The notes under the pieces were generated by a model, which saw only the letters and a list, made by a program, of their open reading frames with translations, had not been told where the DNA came from and searched no databases. The position numbers and the translations under genes were made by a program. From Chloroflexota bacterium (GTDB taxonomy: Bacteria; Chloroflexota; Dehalococcoidia; Dehalococcoidales; RBG-16-60-22): a stretch of DNA of 11,863 nucleotides. Location: positions 1 to 11,863 of the forward strand of contig VGOH01000022.1 of the NCBI GenBank assembly GCA_016875955.1, written 5' to 3'. Shown in pieces: positions 1 to 7,239 of the stretch; position 1 is the first letter of the stretch; each line of letters starts with the position of its first letter.

Positions 1-1
1 C

Positions 2-211
2 ACCTGGACCTGGGCATTCAAACCGCAGGGTGAGCAAACTTCAGTAAATGTGGTAATTGAGTACCACGTTCCGGTGCCATTGCTGGGTAAATTAGGTGAA
101 ATGCTTATCTTACATCATAATGAACAAGAGGCAGACCTGGCGGCAGCTAATATCAAAAAGCGGCTGGAGTGGAGAGCCAAGTTCAAGTTTCTAAATGCCG
201 AGAAGCGCTAA
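2..211 (+). CDS. SRPBCC-family protein, C-terminal fragment (5' end outside window)
   Basis: Frame 2 is open from the window edge to a TAA at 209-211 and encodes about 69 residues. The readable part has a beta-strand segment (TSVNVVIEYHVPVP), then a PLLGKLGEML turn, then a long helix with ADLAAANIKKRLEWRAKF. This strand, P-x-PLLG turn, and long helix ending in N-x-K-x-x-LE is the usual C-terminus of SRPBCC (START/Bet v1, polyketide cyclase-like) proteins, which fold around a hydrophobic ligand cavity. The ligand cannot be told from this end, and the family ranges from lipid carriers to cyclases and stress proteins. It converges on the CDF transporter gene with 73 bp between the stop codons. 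Family assignment is moderately sure; function is unknown. Confidence 0.6.
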   Translation, partial: TWTWAFKPQGEQTSVNVVIEYHVPVPLLGKLGEMLILHHNEQEADLAAANIKKRLEWRAKFKFLNAEKR

Positions 212-284
212 CAGAAAACAGGGCCAAGGCTAACCTCCCCTCACCTGTCGTAGCCGCATTCCGCGCCTAGCATACAAAGTCTAC

Positions 285-1196
285 CTAAAGCTCGTCCTGG
301 CGCAGGTCCGGCGGAATCGAGCAGCGCTCGCATTTCTCATCGCACGGCTCAACGTGAATGACGACGCTGGCATGCTGTAATTTACTCTTGATGTCCTGTT
401 CCAGGTGGTCACACATCTGGTGCGCTTTTTCTATGCTGATACTTCTTGGCATCACCAGATGCAGGTCCACGTAACGCTGCCTCCCCGCCTTACGTGTACG
501 CAGGGCATGAAAATCAACCAGCTCGCCGACGTGCTCCATGATGGCCGCCCTGATGATATTCTCCTCGGCTTCCGGCAATTTAACATCAATCAGACCGCCG
601 AAGGACTTGCGCAATACCTCGTAAGCCGATTTGAAAATAACCAGAGAAACCAGCAGGGCGATTATCGGGTCAATGATGATGAGTTTGGCGAAACGGATTA
701 TCACCAGCCCCACCAGCACACCGGCCGCGGAATAAACATCAGCGGCAATGTTATGGGCATTGGCCTCAAGTGCCAGGGAGTCAGTAGCTCTGGATACTCT
801 GAGCAGGTATTTTGACAGGAAAATACTGACCGCAATAGAAACGAGCATAACGCCGATGCCGGCTTCCGTTAATTCAAGGGCCGTGCCGGTCATTATCCGG
901 CGTATCGCCGCATATATAATCAGGCCGCCGGCGGTAAAAATCAGCACCGCCTGTACCACGGCGGCCATGTTCTCAACTTTGCCGTGGCCAAACGGGTGCT
1001 CTTCGTCAGCGGGCCGGCTGGCGACGACAACGGCGAAAAAGGTAATGGCAATAGCGAACAGGTCGAGAAAACTGTCCACCGCCTGGGCCAGAACGCTGAT
1101 GCTGCCGGTGATGACTCCTACCACCACTTTGAGCACAATCAGGGCGACCACCACCGCCAGAGAGAGCTTGGCGGCGCCTTTTCTGGTGGCAAACAT
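285..1196 (-). CDS. Cation diffusion facilitator (CDF) metal transporter, FieF/YiiP-like
   Basis: A 303-residue inner-membrane metal/proton antiporter of the FieF/YiiP type, exporting divalent metal. The reading frame stays open 43 codons upstream into secF, but the Met at 1196 (MFATRKGAAK) is preferred: it lies 10 bp after the secF stop, has a GGCGGGG stretch upstream, and starts just before TM1. Site A of TM2 is intact (VDSFLDL, D-x3-D). The TM2-TM3 loop ADEEHPFGHGK keeps the Asp and two His of YiiP site B. In TM5 (ANAHNIAADVYS) the Asp is kept, but the residue aligned to YiiP His153 is Asn, with a His one place earlier. The cytoplasmic domain keeps His in DFHALRTR, VDLHLVM, EKAH and VIHVEP, with Glu where YiiP has Asp285. 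The tail PCDEKCERC is Cys-rich. It is the last gene of the cca-secD-secF operon. Family is certain; the metal is not. Confidence 0.93.
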   Translation of the reverse strand: MFATRKGAAKLSLAVVVALIVLKVVVGVITGSISVLAQAVDSFLDLFAIAITFFAVVVASRPADEEHPFGHGKVENMAAVVQAVLIFTAGGLIIYAAIRRIMTGTALELTEAGIGVMLVSIAVSIFLSKYLLRVSRATDSLALEANAHNIAADVYSAAGVLVGLVIIRFAKLIIIDPIIALLVSLVIFKSAYEVLRKSFGGLIDVKLPEAEENIIRAAIMEHVGELVDFHALRTRKAGRQRYVDLHLVMPRSISIEKAHQMCDHLEQDIKSKLQHASVVIHVEPCDEKCERCSIPPDLRQDEL

Positions 1197-1206
1197 CGTT
1201 CCCCGC

Positions 1207-2130
1207 CTATTCCCCGGCTTTGGCCCACCGGAAAGGCAACCAGCTAATAAACCGACGCCACTCTTTTTTGTCCCAGACCACCAGCAGCGTGGGGGCAATG
1301 CAGATGGAGCTGAACGTGCCGGCAATGATACCGATAATCAGGACGGCAACCAGATTTTGAATGGTGGCGCCCACGAAGAACAGCAGCGCCAGGACAACAA
1401 TCAATGTGGTGAGGCTGGTATTTATGGAGCGGCCGAGCGTTTCCACCATGCTGTTATTGACCACGGTTTCAAAGTCGGCATTGATGTCCAGTCGCAGGTT
1501 TTCCCTTATCCGGTCAAAGATGACCACAGTGTTGTTCACGCTGTAGCCGATTACCGCCAGGATGCCGGTGATGAACATCATGTTCACCTGCCAGTTCAGT
1601 ATGCCGCCCAGAATGGAGAAGATACCCAGCGCCACCAGTGCATCGTGAATCAGGGCGATGATGGCGCAGGTGCCGTAGTGGAAAGGCCTGGGCATGCGGC
1701 GGAACGCCCAGGTAACGTAGAGCAGGATGCCCACCGCCGCCACCGCCACAGCGATAACCGCCGTCCGCACCGTCTCCGTGGCAATCATTGGTGACACGGA
1801 GGAGAACTCGGGCTCGGTAAGCTTGCCAAACCTGGCCTCCAGCCCGGCTTCCAGCGCTTTTTTCTCCTCATCGTTCAACTCCCTGGTACGTATCAGGTAG
1901 TCGCCGGCACCGGTGCGCTGGATAATCACGTTGCTGTGACCCAGGTCAGCCAGCGCTGCCTTCAGTTCATCCCGCGCTACCGCCTGTTCAAAGTCGACCG
2001 TCAGCAGCGAGCCGCTGCTGAACTCAACCCCCGTTTTCAGGCCAACGGTCAGCAGGGAAATTATCCCGATGAGGATAACCACCCCCGAAATCAGAAAGAA
2101 CTGAAACCTTTTGCCGGCAATGTCAAACAT
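1207..2130 (-). CDS. secF: Protein translocase subunit SecF
   Basis: SecF (307 residues) pairs with SecD in the membrane and uses the proton motive force to help SecYEG/SecA export. The start is taken at MFDIAGKRFQ (2130). This gives the usual SecF N-terminus just before TM1 and an ATGTTTGA junction in which the start overlaps the secD stop by 8 bp, suggesting translational coupling. A longer in-frame start at 2184 would run 62 bp into secD and adds residues untypical of SecF. Visible features: TM1 about residues 10-30; GVEFSSGSLL at 34-43, matching the family GxDFxGG motif with Glu for Asp and Ser for Gly; a periplasmic domain to about 115; then five TM segments. The signature IGYSVNNTVVIFDRIRENLR is at 194-213. 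The stop is 10 bp before the CDF start. Length is normal for a stand-alone SecF. Confidence 0.97.
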   Translation of the reverse strand: MFDIAGKRFQFFLISGVVILIGIISLLTVGLKTGVEFSSGSLLTVDFEQAVARDELKAALADLGHSNVIIQRTGAGDYLIRTRELNDEEKKALEAGLEARFGKLTEPEFSSVSPMIATETVRTAVIAVAVAAVGILLYVTWAFRRMPRPFHYGTCAIIALIHDALVALGIFSILGGILNWQVNMMFITGILAVIGYSVNNTVVIFDRIRENLRLDINADFETVVNNSMVETLGRSINTSLTTLIVVLALLFFVGATIQNLVAVLIIGIIAGTFSSICIAPTLLVVWDKKEWRRFISWLPFRWAKAGE

Positions 2131-3445
2131 TTTCTTTACCAGCCCATGCACTGAAAAGATATGTCCGCTTTGATAGCGGACCACCGACGAACAGGCGCAG
2201 CAGGGTGCGGGTCACCACGATGGCGGAGAACATGCTCACCAGCACACCGATGAGCAGGGTAATGGCGAAGCCCGCCACCGGCGCCCCGCCGACTATGCTG
2301 TTGCCCACCCAGATAAGAATCAGGCAGACAATGATGGTGGTGATATTGCTGTCCCTAATGGCCGTCCAGGCGCGGTTAAAGCCGGCTTCAATAGCCGCCC
2401 CGAGCGTACGCCCGGTGCGTATTTCTTCCTTCATCCGCTCGAAAATGAGCACATTGGCATCCACCGCCATGCCGATGGAAACGATGAAACCGCCAATGCC
2501 GGCCAGCGTCAGCGTGACTGGCCAGAGCTTGAATATGGCCAGCACGATGGCCCCGTAAAATATCAGCGCCAGGTTGGCCAGAAACCCGGAAACACGGTAG
2601 TAGGCAGTCATGAACAGCATCACCAGAATGATGCCGATGACGCCCGCCTTCACGCTCATATTGATGAAATCGGCGCCCAGAACGGGGGAGACGGTCTGGT
2701 CGTATATGGGAGTCAGCGGCAGCGGAATACGCCCGGCATTGAGTAGCTGGGACAGCTCCTGGGCTTCGTTCAGGCTCAGGCCTTCAATCTGCCCACGGTC
2801 ACTAATCTTGGAGCGGACAATGGGGGCAATCGGCTTACCATCGTCTCCGAGCAGCGGCTCACCACTCAGGAAGATGCCCAGCGGCTCCCCGATAAGCCGG
2901 CCGGTAACCTCCTCGGAGATTTTCTTCCCCTCACTGTTCCACTCAAAGACGAGCAGCACCTCACCAAGCTGACCGGTGGTAACATAGGTATTTTCCTTGA
3001 AGAAGGCGCTGTTAAGTTCCTTTTCCTGCCCGTTGACCACCGCCGTGGCTGGCACCCATTCCTCCCCCCCACCGGCACTGGTTTTAAGCTCGCGGAATTC
3101 AATGAGCGCGGTCTGGCCGATGAGCTTCTTGGCCTTATCCGCCTCGCTGATGCCCGGCAACTCAACCAAGATGCGGTCAGTCCCCTGCTTCTGTATCACA
3201 GGCTCGGTCACGCCGAGGATATTGATGCGTCGCTCAATGACAGCGATGGCGCCATCAATGGCCTCGCCCTCCTGCCCCTTCTCAATATCGGAGAAATCAG
3301 CCTGATAGACCATGTGGATACCGCCCCTCAGGTCAAGGCCCAGGCGCATTGTCTCTCGGCCAAACAGCGGGTAAAGGAGGGCAATGACGGCAAAGGCAAA
3401 AAGGGCCATGACTATGGACAGCGTAATCAGATTTCTGGTACTCAT
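2123..3445 (-). CDS. secD: Protein translocase subunit SecD
   Basis: SecD (440 residues) is the larger subunit of the SecDF ancillary translocase. The N-terminal TM lies at about 7-27, followed by the family motif LGLDLRGGIHMVYQ (35-48). The periplasmic region includes AIAVIERRINILGVTEP (67-82) and LVELPGI (93-99). The second half has five TM segments starting near 264 and carries GIGGFIVSIGMAVDANVL (316-333) followed by IFERMKEEI (334-342). The conserved Asp in MAVDANV is the expected proton-path residue of TM4. The first periplasmic domain is short compared with Enterobacteria, as in many Gram-positive and deep-branching bacteria. The start at 3445 is 12 bp after the cca stop; no clear Shine-Dalgarno is seen, so it may depend on translation from the upstream gene. 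The 3' end overlaps secF by 8 bp. Confidence 0.97.
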   Translation of the reverse strand: MSTRNLITLSIVMALFAFAVIALLYPLFGRETMRLGLDLRGGIHMVYQADFSDIEKGQEGEAIDGAIAVIERRINILGVTEPVIQKQGTDRILVELPGISEADKAKKLIGQTALIEFRELKTSAGGGEEWVPATAVVNGQEKELNSAFFKENTYVTTGQLGEVLLVFEWNSEGKKISEEVTGRLIGEPLGIFLSGEPLLGDDGKPIAPIVRSKISDRGQIEGLSLNEAQELSQLLNAGRIPLPLTPIYDQTVSPVLGADFINMSVKAGVIGIILVMLFMTAYYRVSGFLANLALIFYGAIVLAIFKLWPVTLTLAGIGGFIVSIGMAVDANVLIFERMKEEIRTGRTLGAAIEAGFNRAWTAIRDSNITTIIVCLILIWVGNSIVGGAPVAGFAITLLIGVLVSMFSAIVVTRTLLRLFVGGPLSKRTYLFSAWAGKENV

Positions 3446-3457
3446 GGTGTTATCAGG

Positions 3458-4972
3458 CTATTTATCCTTCCGCAAAGGGATATTCAGATTATGCACGATA
3501 TAATTTAAGGCTTCCTCTCTGTTAGTTATTTCTCCTGCCGCCTGGGCCTCACGCACCGCCTCCAGTATTTCGGCGAAGCGCGGCCCTGGAATGAGCCCGA
3601 ATATATTGATTAAGTCGTGCCCATCAAGCAGCTTCGGCGGTGCCGCCAGTTTCTCTTCCTCGGCACGCTTGGCCAGCACGTGGGCAACGACTTCAGTATG
3701 CTCCCGCCAGCCGTCCGGGTCAAAACCCTCGCCTCTTGCCGCCAGATGGTCGGCCAGGCTGAGGAAAAGGATATCAATGCCCGCTTCCCCGGTATCGCGG
3801 AAATAGCGGTAAATCGCCCGATTGGTGGGCATTCCTTCATGGCTCATCTGCGTTGGCCTGAGATGATACCTCACCAACGTTTCTGTCAGCTTTATCTCTC
3901 TGACGCTGAACCGCAACCTCTCCATAATATCAGTGACCGCGGTGGCACCTTCCTGGGCATGACCGAGGAAACGTGTCCGGCCGCTCTCCTCAACTGTCTT
4001 GGTCTGCGGTTTGGCGATATCATGGAGCAGCGCCGCCAGCCGGAGCAGCGATTTTCTGGTGCTGCCGTGGCCCACCTCGCTGGCGAAGTGCTGCGCCAGC
4101 GCCTCCGACCAGGGAACGGCGGCCAGCGCTTCCCTGCCAGCATACTCCCAGTCCCCTTCCCGCAGCAGAAAATCAACCGCCTGCACCGTACGCAGCGAGT
4201 GCTCAAATACGTCCCAGAAATGTTCCTTGGGCTGTGTCACTCCCTTTGTCTGTGCCAGCTCGGGGAAGAGGCTGCCCAGTAGCCCCAGGCCTTCCAGATA
4301 CTTGAGGTGCTGACCACCGCGTGGCAGATTCAGCAGCCGCAGCAGTTCCTCTCTCACTCGCTCCCCGGCCACGCTGGCGATAAGATGGGCATCACGCCGG
4401 ACAAGCTCTTCTGTATCCTTATGTATGATGAAGCAAAGCTCCGCCGCCAGACGGACCGCCCGCAGCAGGCGAACGGGGTCATCAATAAAAGCCGACTTGC
4501 CCACCACCCTTATCATGCCGTCATTCAGGTCATCCTGCCCGTGAAAGGGGTCGATTATTGATGGCGGCTGAGGCCCGCGTATCATTTCCGCCAGCCTGAT
4601 GGCCAGCGCGTCTATGGTGAAGTCCCGCCGCGCCAAGTCCTGCTCAATGCTGCCCGCAATGGTGGTGAAATCAAGCTCCCACTTCCTATCCGCCTCAGTG
4701 AGCACCACTCTGCCTATCCCGTTCTCTTCGTCCAAGGGAACATACCTGCCCTCCAGGTCGGCGGCCATTTTAGAGGCCACTTCTAGCGCATCGCCGGCAA
4801 CGGCGATATCAACATCTTGCACGCTGCGGCCAAGCAACATATCGCGCACCATGCCGCCGGCAAGATACGCAGTTATCCCCTGGTCGGCAAGGTATTGCTG
4901 GATTCGGGCCAATAGAGAAAGGATGTCTGGCGCAATGGATATCTTCACTTCTGGCGTCACTAAAGAGTACAT
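3458..4972 (-). CDS. cca: CCA-adding tRNA nucleotidyltransferase / poly(A) polymerase family protein with HD domain
   Basis: A 504-residue class II nucleotidyltransferase that probably builds or repairs the 3' CCA end of tRNAs. The head has GGMVRDMLLG (39-48) and the metal-binding D-x-D in QDVDIAV (Asp53, Asp55). These are followed by RRDFTIDALA (115-124) and the nucleotide-recognition segment DPVRLLRAVRLA (165-176). The RNA-binding neck is near 190-240. An HD phosphohydrolase domain follows, with LLHDIAKP (His317, Asp318) and FLGHAQEGA (His338), so 2',3'-cyclic phosphodiesterase or phosphatase activity on damaged tRNA ends is plausible. It could instead be a poly(A) polymerase or an A-adding enzyme; the motifs visible here do not separate these firmly. 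It is the first gene of the operon with secD, secF and CDF. ATG at 4972 gives the longest product; GTG at 4960 (VTPEVKIS) is an alternative, and neither has a strong ribosome binding site. Confidence 0.9.
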   Translation of the reverse strand: MYSLVTPEVKISIAPDILSLLARIQQYLADQGITAYLAGGMVRDMLLGRSVQDVDIAVAGDALEVASKMAADLEGRYVPLDEENGIGRVVLTEADRKWELDFTTIAGSIEQDLARRDFTIDALAIRLAEMIRGPQPPSIIDPFHGQDDLNDGMIRVVGKSAFIDDPVRLLRAVRLAAELCFIIHKDTEELVRRDAHLIASVAGERVREELLRLLNLPRGGQHLKYLEGLGLLGSLFPELAQTKGVTQPKEHFWDVFEHSLRTVQAVDFLLREGDWEYAGREALAAVPWSEALAQHFASEVGHGSTRKSLLRLAALLHDIAKPQTKTVEESGRTRFLGHAQEGATAVTDIMERLRFSVREIKLTETLVRYHLRPTQMSHEGMPTNRAIYRYFRDTGEAGIDILFLSLADHLAARGEGFDPDGWREHTEVVAHVLAKRAEEEKLAAPPKLLDGHDLINIFGLIPGPRFAEILEAVREAQAAGEITNREEALNYIVHNLNIPLRKDK

Positions 4973-4998
4973 CCGTTAAATGATACTGTAAGCTGCGC

Positions 4999-5007
4999 AT
5001 TTTAGCA
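4999..5007 (-). promoter_or_regulatory. Candidate extended -10 promoter for the cca-secD-secF-CDF operon
   Basis: On the minus strand the sequence TGCTAAAAT fits an extended -10 element (TGn followed by TAAAAT, five of six matches to TATAAT). No good -35 box is found at 15-18 bp, which is usual for extended -10 promoters. Transcription would start near 4992, leaving a leader of about 20 bases before the ATG at 4972. It is the only promoter-like element found in the 83-bp gap on this strand. This is a consensus match only. Confidence 0.45.
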
Positions 5008-5019
5008 AGTTTGTCTGGC

Positions 5020-5049
5020 TTGACGCTGGTCATGGAAGTTGGTTAAGAT
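5020..5049 (+). promoter_or_regulatory. Candidate sigma70-type promoter for the MFS gene, predicting a near-leaderless mRNA
   Basis: TTGACG at 5020-5025 (five of six to TTGACA) is followed after 18 bp by TAAGAT at 5044-5049 (four of six to TATAAT). A start point about 7 bp downstream would fall on or beside the ATG at 5056, and no Shine-Dalgarno precedes that ATG, so translation may be leaderless. The element overlaps the minus-strand upstream region of cca, so the two promoters sit back to back in 83 bp. Confidence 0.45.
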
Positions 5050-5055
5050 GGGCCA

Positions 5056-6360
5056 ATGGTGGTCAGGCGCTTCCGAATACATTATGCGTGGGTCGTGGTC
5101 GGCATCATCATAATCGGCATGACGCTCCTTTATGGTATCAGGCATTCCTTCGCCGTCTTTTTCCCGCCTATTCTGGAAGAATTTGGCTGGAACCGCGGCA
5201 GCACCGCCTTCATTCTTTCCCTGAACCTGCTCGTCTACGGTTCCCTGGCGCCCATTACCGGCAGCCTCGGCGACCGCTGGAAACCGCACCGTGTCATGTC
5301 CATCGGCCTTCTCATTCTGGGTCTGGCAACAATCGGCTGTGCCTTTGCCCAGAAGCTGTGGCATTTCTATCTGCTTCTTGGCTTTGTGGCGCCAATCGGT
5401 ATGGCCAGTGCCGGCTGGCCGCTGCAGGGCCCGGCGCTGGCCAACTGGTTTGCCCGGAAACGGGGGCTGGCCATGGGGCTGGCTCAGGCCGGGGCCGGCT
5501 TGAGCTTCACCTACGGCCTGTACGCTGAGTTCGCCATATCGCAATTGGGCTGGCGCCACGCCTACTTTGTGCTGGCGGGAACACTCTGGGTAGTGCTCCT
5601 GCCCCTCTACCTCCTCTTCTTCCACTTCCGGCCGGAAAGCAAGGGATTAAAAGCCTACGGAGCAGATGGGCCAGCGGCGGCCGGGAGTGAAGCATCAAGA
5701 GCGCCTGAGACCAGCCGTGCCGCCGCCAGCGACTGGACGCTCCGGCAGGCAATCGGCACCTACCAGCTCTGGCTTCTCATGCTGACCTACTTCCTCTTCT
5801 GGGGCATCGGCACCTATATGGTCATTACGCATCAGGTAAAATTCGCCGAAGACGTTGGCTACAGCAGCACCTTTGCCGCCTCAATCTTTGCCCTTTATGG
5901 CATTTGTCTGGTTGCCGGCACGCTTTCCGCCGGCATATCGGACCTTATCGGCAGGGAGCGGACAATGACGCTGGCCTGCACGCTGATGATTGCGGGGCTG
6001 TTAGCGCTGGCTTCGGTACATGACACCTCCCGGCCCTGGCTGCTGTATGTCTACGCCATATGCTTTGGCTACGGAGGCGGGTTTTTCACCCCCACCATGA
6101 CCGCCGGCGCCGCCGATATATTCCACGGCAGGCACTTTGGCTCCATTGCTGGCATACTGCTCACCGGCATGGGCGCCGGTGGCGTAATCGGGCCGTGGCT
6201 GGGCGGCTATCTCCACGATATCACCGGCAGCTATACCAGCGCCTTTTTCCTCGGCATGGGAGCTTTCGCCATTGCCGGCATCTCTTTCTGGGTGGCGGCG
6301 CCGCGAAACGCCGCCAGATTGAATGCTAAATTTATGAGGATGACCTCACCATCCGGCTAA
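5056..6360 (+). CDS. Major facilitator superfamily transporter, monocarboxylate/oxalate-formate (MCT/OFA)-like
   Basis: A 434-residue inner-membrane secondary transporter with about 12 TM segments in two halves of six. TM1 starts HYAWVVVGIIIIGMTLL (9-25), followed by YGIRHSFAVFFPPILEEFGW. This N-terminus is typical of monocarboxylate and oxalate/formate-antiporter-type MFS carriers. The loop 2-3 motif is GSLGDRWKPHRV (69-80), and its repeat in the second half is GISDLIGRERTM (293-304). The central cytoplasmic loop (about 192-226) is rich in Ala, Gly and Ser and poorly conserved in appearance. A small organic acid is the likely substrate, from resemblance and from the acyl-CoA genes downstream; no substrate residue proves it. 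The start at 5056 is chosen because it directly precedes TM1; the ATG at 5048 is out of frame. The sirtuin gene follows after 10 bp, so the two are probably co-transcribed. Confidence 0.9.
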   Translation: MVVRRFRIHYAWVVVGIIIIGMTLLYGIRHSFAVFFPPILEEFGWNRGSTAFILSLNLLVYGSLAPITGSLGDRWKPHRVMSIGLLILGLATIGCAFAQKLWHFYLLLGFVAPIGMASAGWPLQGPALANWFARKRGLAMGLAQAGAGLSFTYGLYAEFAISQLGWRHAYFVLAGTLWVVLLPLYLLFFHFRPESKGLKAYGADGPAAAGSEASRAPETSRAAASDWTLRQAIGTYQLWLLMLTYFLFWGIGTYMVITHQVKFAEDVGYSSTFAASIFALYGICLVAGTLSAGISDLIGRERTMTLACTLMIAGLLALASVHDTSRPWLLYVYAICFGYGGGFFTPTMTAGAADIFHGRHFGSIAGILLTGMGAGGVIGPWLGGYLHDITGSYTSAFFLGMGAFAIAGISFWVAAPRNAARLNAKFMRMTSPSG

Positions 6361-6370
6361 TATTACGGTC

Positions 6371-7180
6371 ATGTTATTCAACAGGGAAAAACCAGTCGAC
6401 GACCAGACTCTGGACCGGCTTGCGGAGAGAGCCGCCGACCTGATGGCCGGGGCGAAAAGGATTGTGGTTTTTACCGGCGCCGGCGTCAGCACGGAATCGG
6501 GCATACCTGATTTCCGCAGCCCGGGCGGCATCTGGGACCGCTTTGACCCTGACGATTTCACCTACCAGAAGTTCATCAGTGAGGCCGAGACCAGACGCAA
6601 GCAGTGGCAGCTGCTCTGGAAAGACCGCCTGACGGAGACGGTACAGCCAAATCCCGCCCACCATGCCATTGCCGAGCTGCACAGATTGCATAAACTTGAC
6701 TGCGTGATTACCCAGAACGTGGACAGCCTGCACCTGACCGCCGGCGTCCCCGAGGATAAAGTCTTTGAACTGCACGGCAGCATGCGCCGGGTGACCTGCC
6801 TGCAATGCGGCCGCCAGTACCCCATGGCAGAGATAAAGAAGAGGCTGCACGCCGGCGAGGACGTCCCTGATTGCGAGGCATGCCACGGCATACTGAAGCC
6901 GGATATCGTCCTCTTCGGGGAGATGCTGCCGGACCGGGTTCTCGCCGAGGCAACTTCCCGTGCCGAGAAATGCGACCTTTTTGTCGTCGTCGGCTCCAGC
7001 CTGGTGGTCTATCCGGCGGCGTTGCTGCCCGGCTACGCCGTCGATTCCGGCGCCAGGCTGATTATCATTAACCTCAGCGAAACGCCGATGGACGGACGGG
7101 CAAATATAATCATCAGGGCCAAAGCCGGAGAAGCCATGACGAGGATAATACAGAAGCTGGCGGAAAAGATGAGCGGTTGA
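6371..7180 (+). CDS. Sir2-family NAD-dependent protein deacylase (sirtuin)
   Basis: A 269-residue cytosolic sirtuin that removes acyl groups from lysines, using NAD and releasing nicotinamide and O-acyl-ADP-ribose. The NAD-binding motif GAGVSTESGIPDFR is at 36-49, TQNVDSLH at 114-121, and the catalytic His is His135 in ELHGS. Four zinc ligands are in order: Cys143, Cys146, Cys168, Cys171. The GSSLVVYPA segment (208-216) and INLSETPMD (233-241) complete the Rossmann part. The overall pattern resembles Thermotoga Sir2 (class U). The Tyr-x-x-Arg pair that marks desuccinylases of the SIRT5/CobB class is not seen; WKDR stands in roughly that region. A general deacetylase, perhaps acting on acyl-CoA enzymes, is therefore most likely. 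No clear ribosome binding site precedes the ATG, which lies 10 bp after the MFS stop. Confidence 0.95.
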   Translation: MLFNREKPVDDQTLDRLAERAADLMAGAKRIVVFTGAGVSTESGIPDFRSPGGIWDRFDPDDFTYQKFISEAETRRKQWQLLWKDRLTETVQPNPAHHAIAELHRLHKLDCVITQNVDSLHLTAGVPEDKVFELHGSMRRVTCLQCGRQYPMAEIKKRLHAGEDVPDCEACHGILKPDIVLFGEMLPDRVLAEATSRAEKCDLFVVVGSSLVVYPAALLPGYAVDSGARLIIINLSETPMDGRANIIIRAKAGEAMTRIIQKLAEKMSG

Positions 7181-7181
7181 A

Positions 7182-7210
7182 TTGCTAAAACAAAACTCTT
7201 CAACTATAAT
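7182..7210 (+). promoter_or_regulatory. Candidate sigma70-type promoter for meaB-acyl-CoA dehydrogenase
   Basis: TTGCTA at 7182-7187 (four of six to TTGACA) and a perfect TATAAT at 7205-7210 are separated by 17 bp. The predicted start near 7217 leaves about 23 bases before the ATG at 7240. The 59-bp gap is AT-rich in an otherwise GC-rich region. This is the best promoter match seen in the window and separates the MFS-sirtuin unit from meaB. Confidence 0.65.
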
Positions 7211-7239
7211 TTAGTGGCTCGTAAATTTGACGCTTTTTA

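Noticed and set aside
228..255. Possible terminator between the SRPBCC and CDF genes (GGCTA paired with TAGCC)
   Set aside because: The stem is only 5 bp with an 18-base loop, and the T-rich run on the minus strand is several bases away. Not strong enough to call.
1197..1325. Longer CDF start at 1325
   Set aside because: The extra 43 residues overlap secF and look like a secF shadow; the Met at 1196 directly precedes TM1.
748..1794. Long plus-strand open frame (348 codons) opposite secF and the CDF gene
   Set aside because: It lies antisense to two genes with clear family motifs, and its translation is low-complexity, rich in Ala, Arg and Thr with no domain. It is a codon-bias shadow.
2131..2184. 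Longer SecF start at 2184
   Set aside because: It would overlap secD by 62 bp and add an atypical N-terminus; the start at 2130 gives the standard MFDIxGKR beginning.
5002..5625. Minus-strand frame (207 codons) opposite the MFS gene start
   Set aside because: The translation is hydrophilic, Gln/Gly-rich and without a domain. It also crosses the divergent promoter region.
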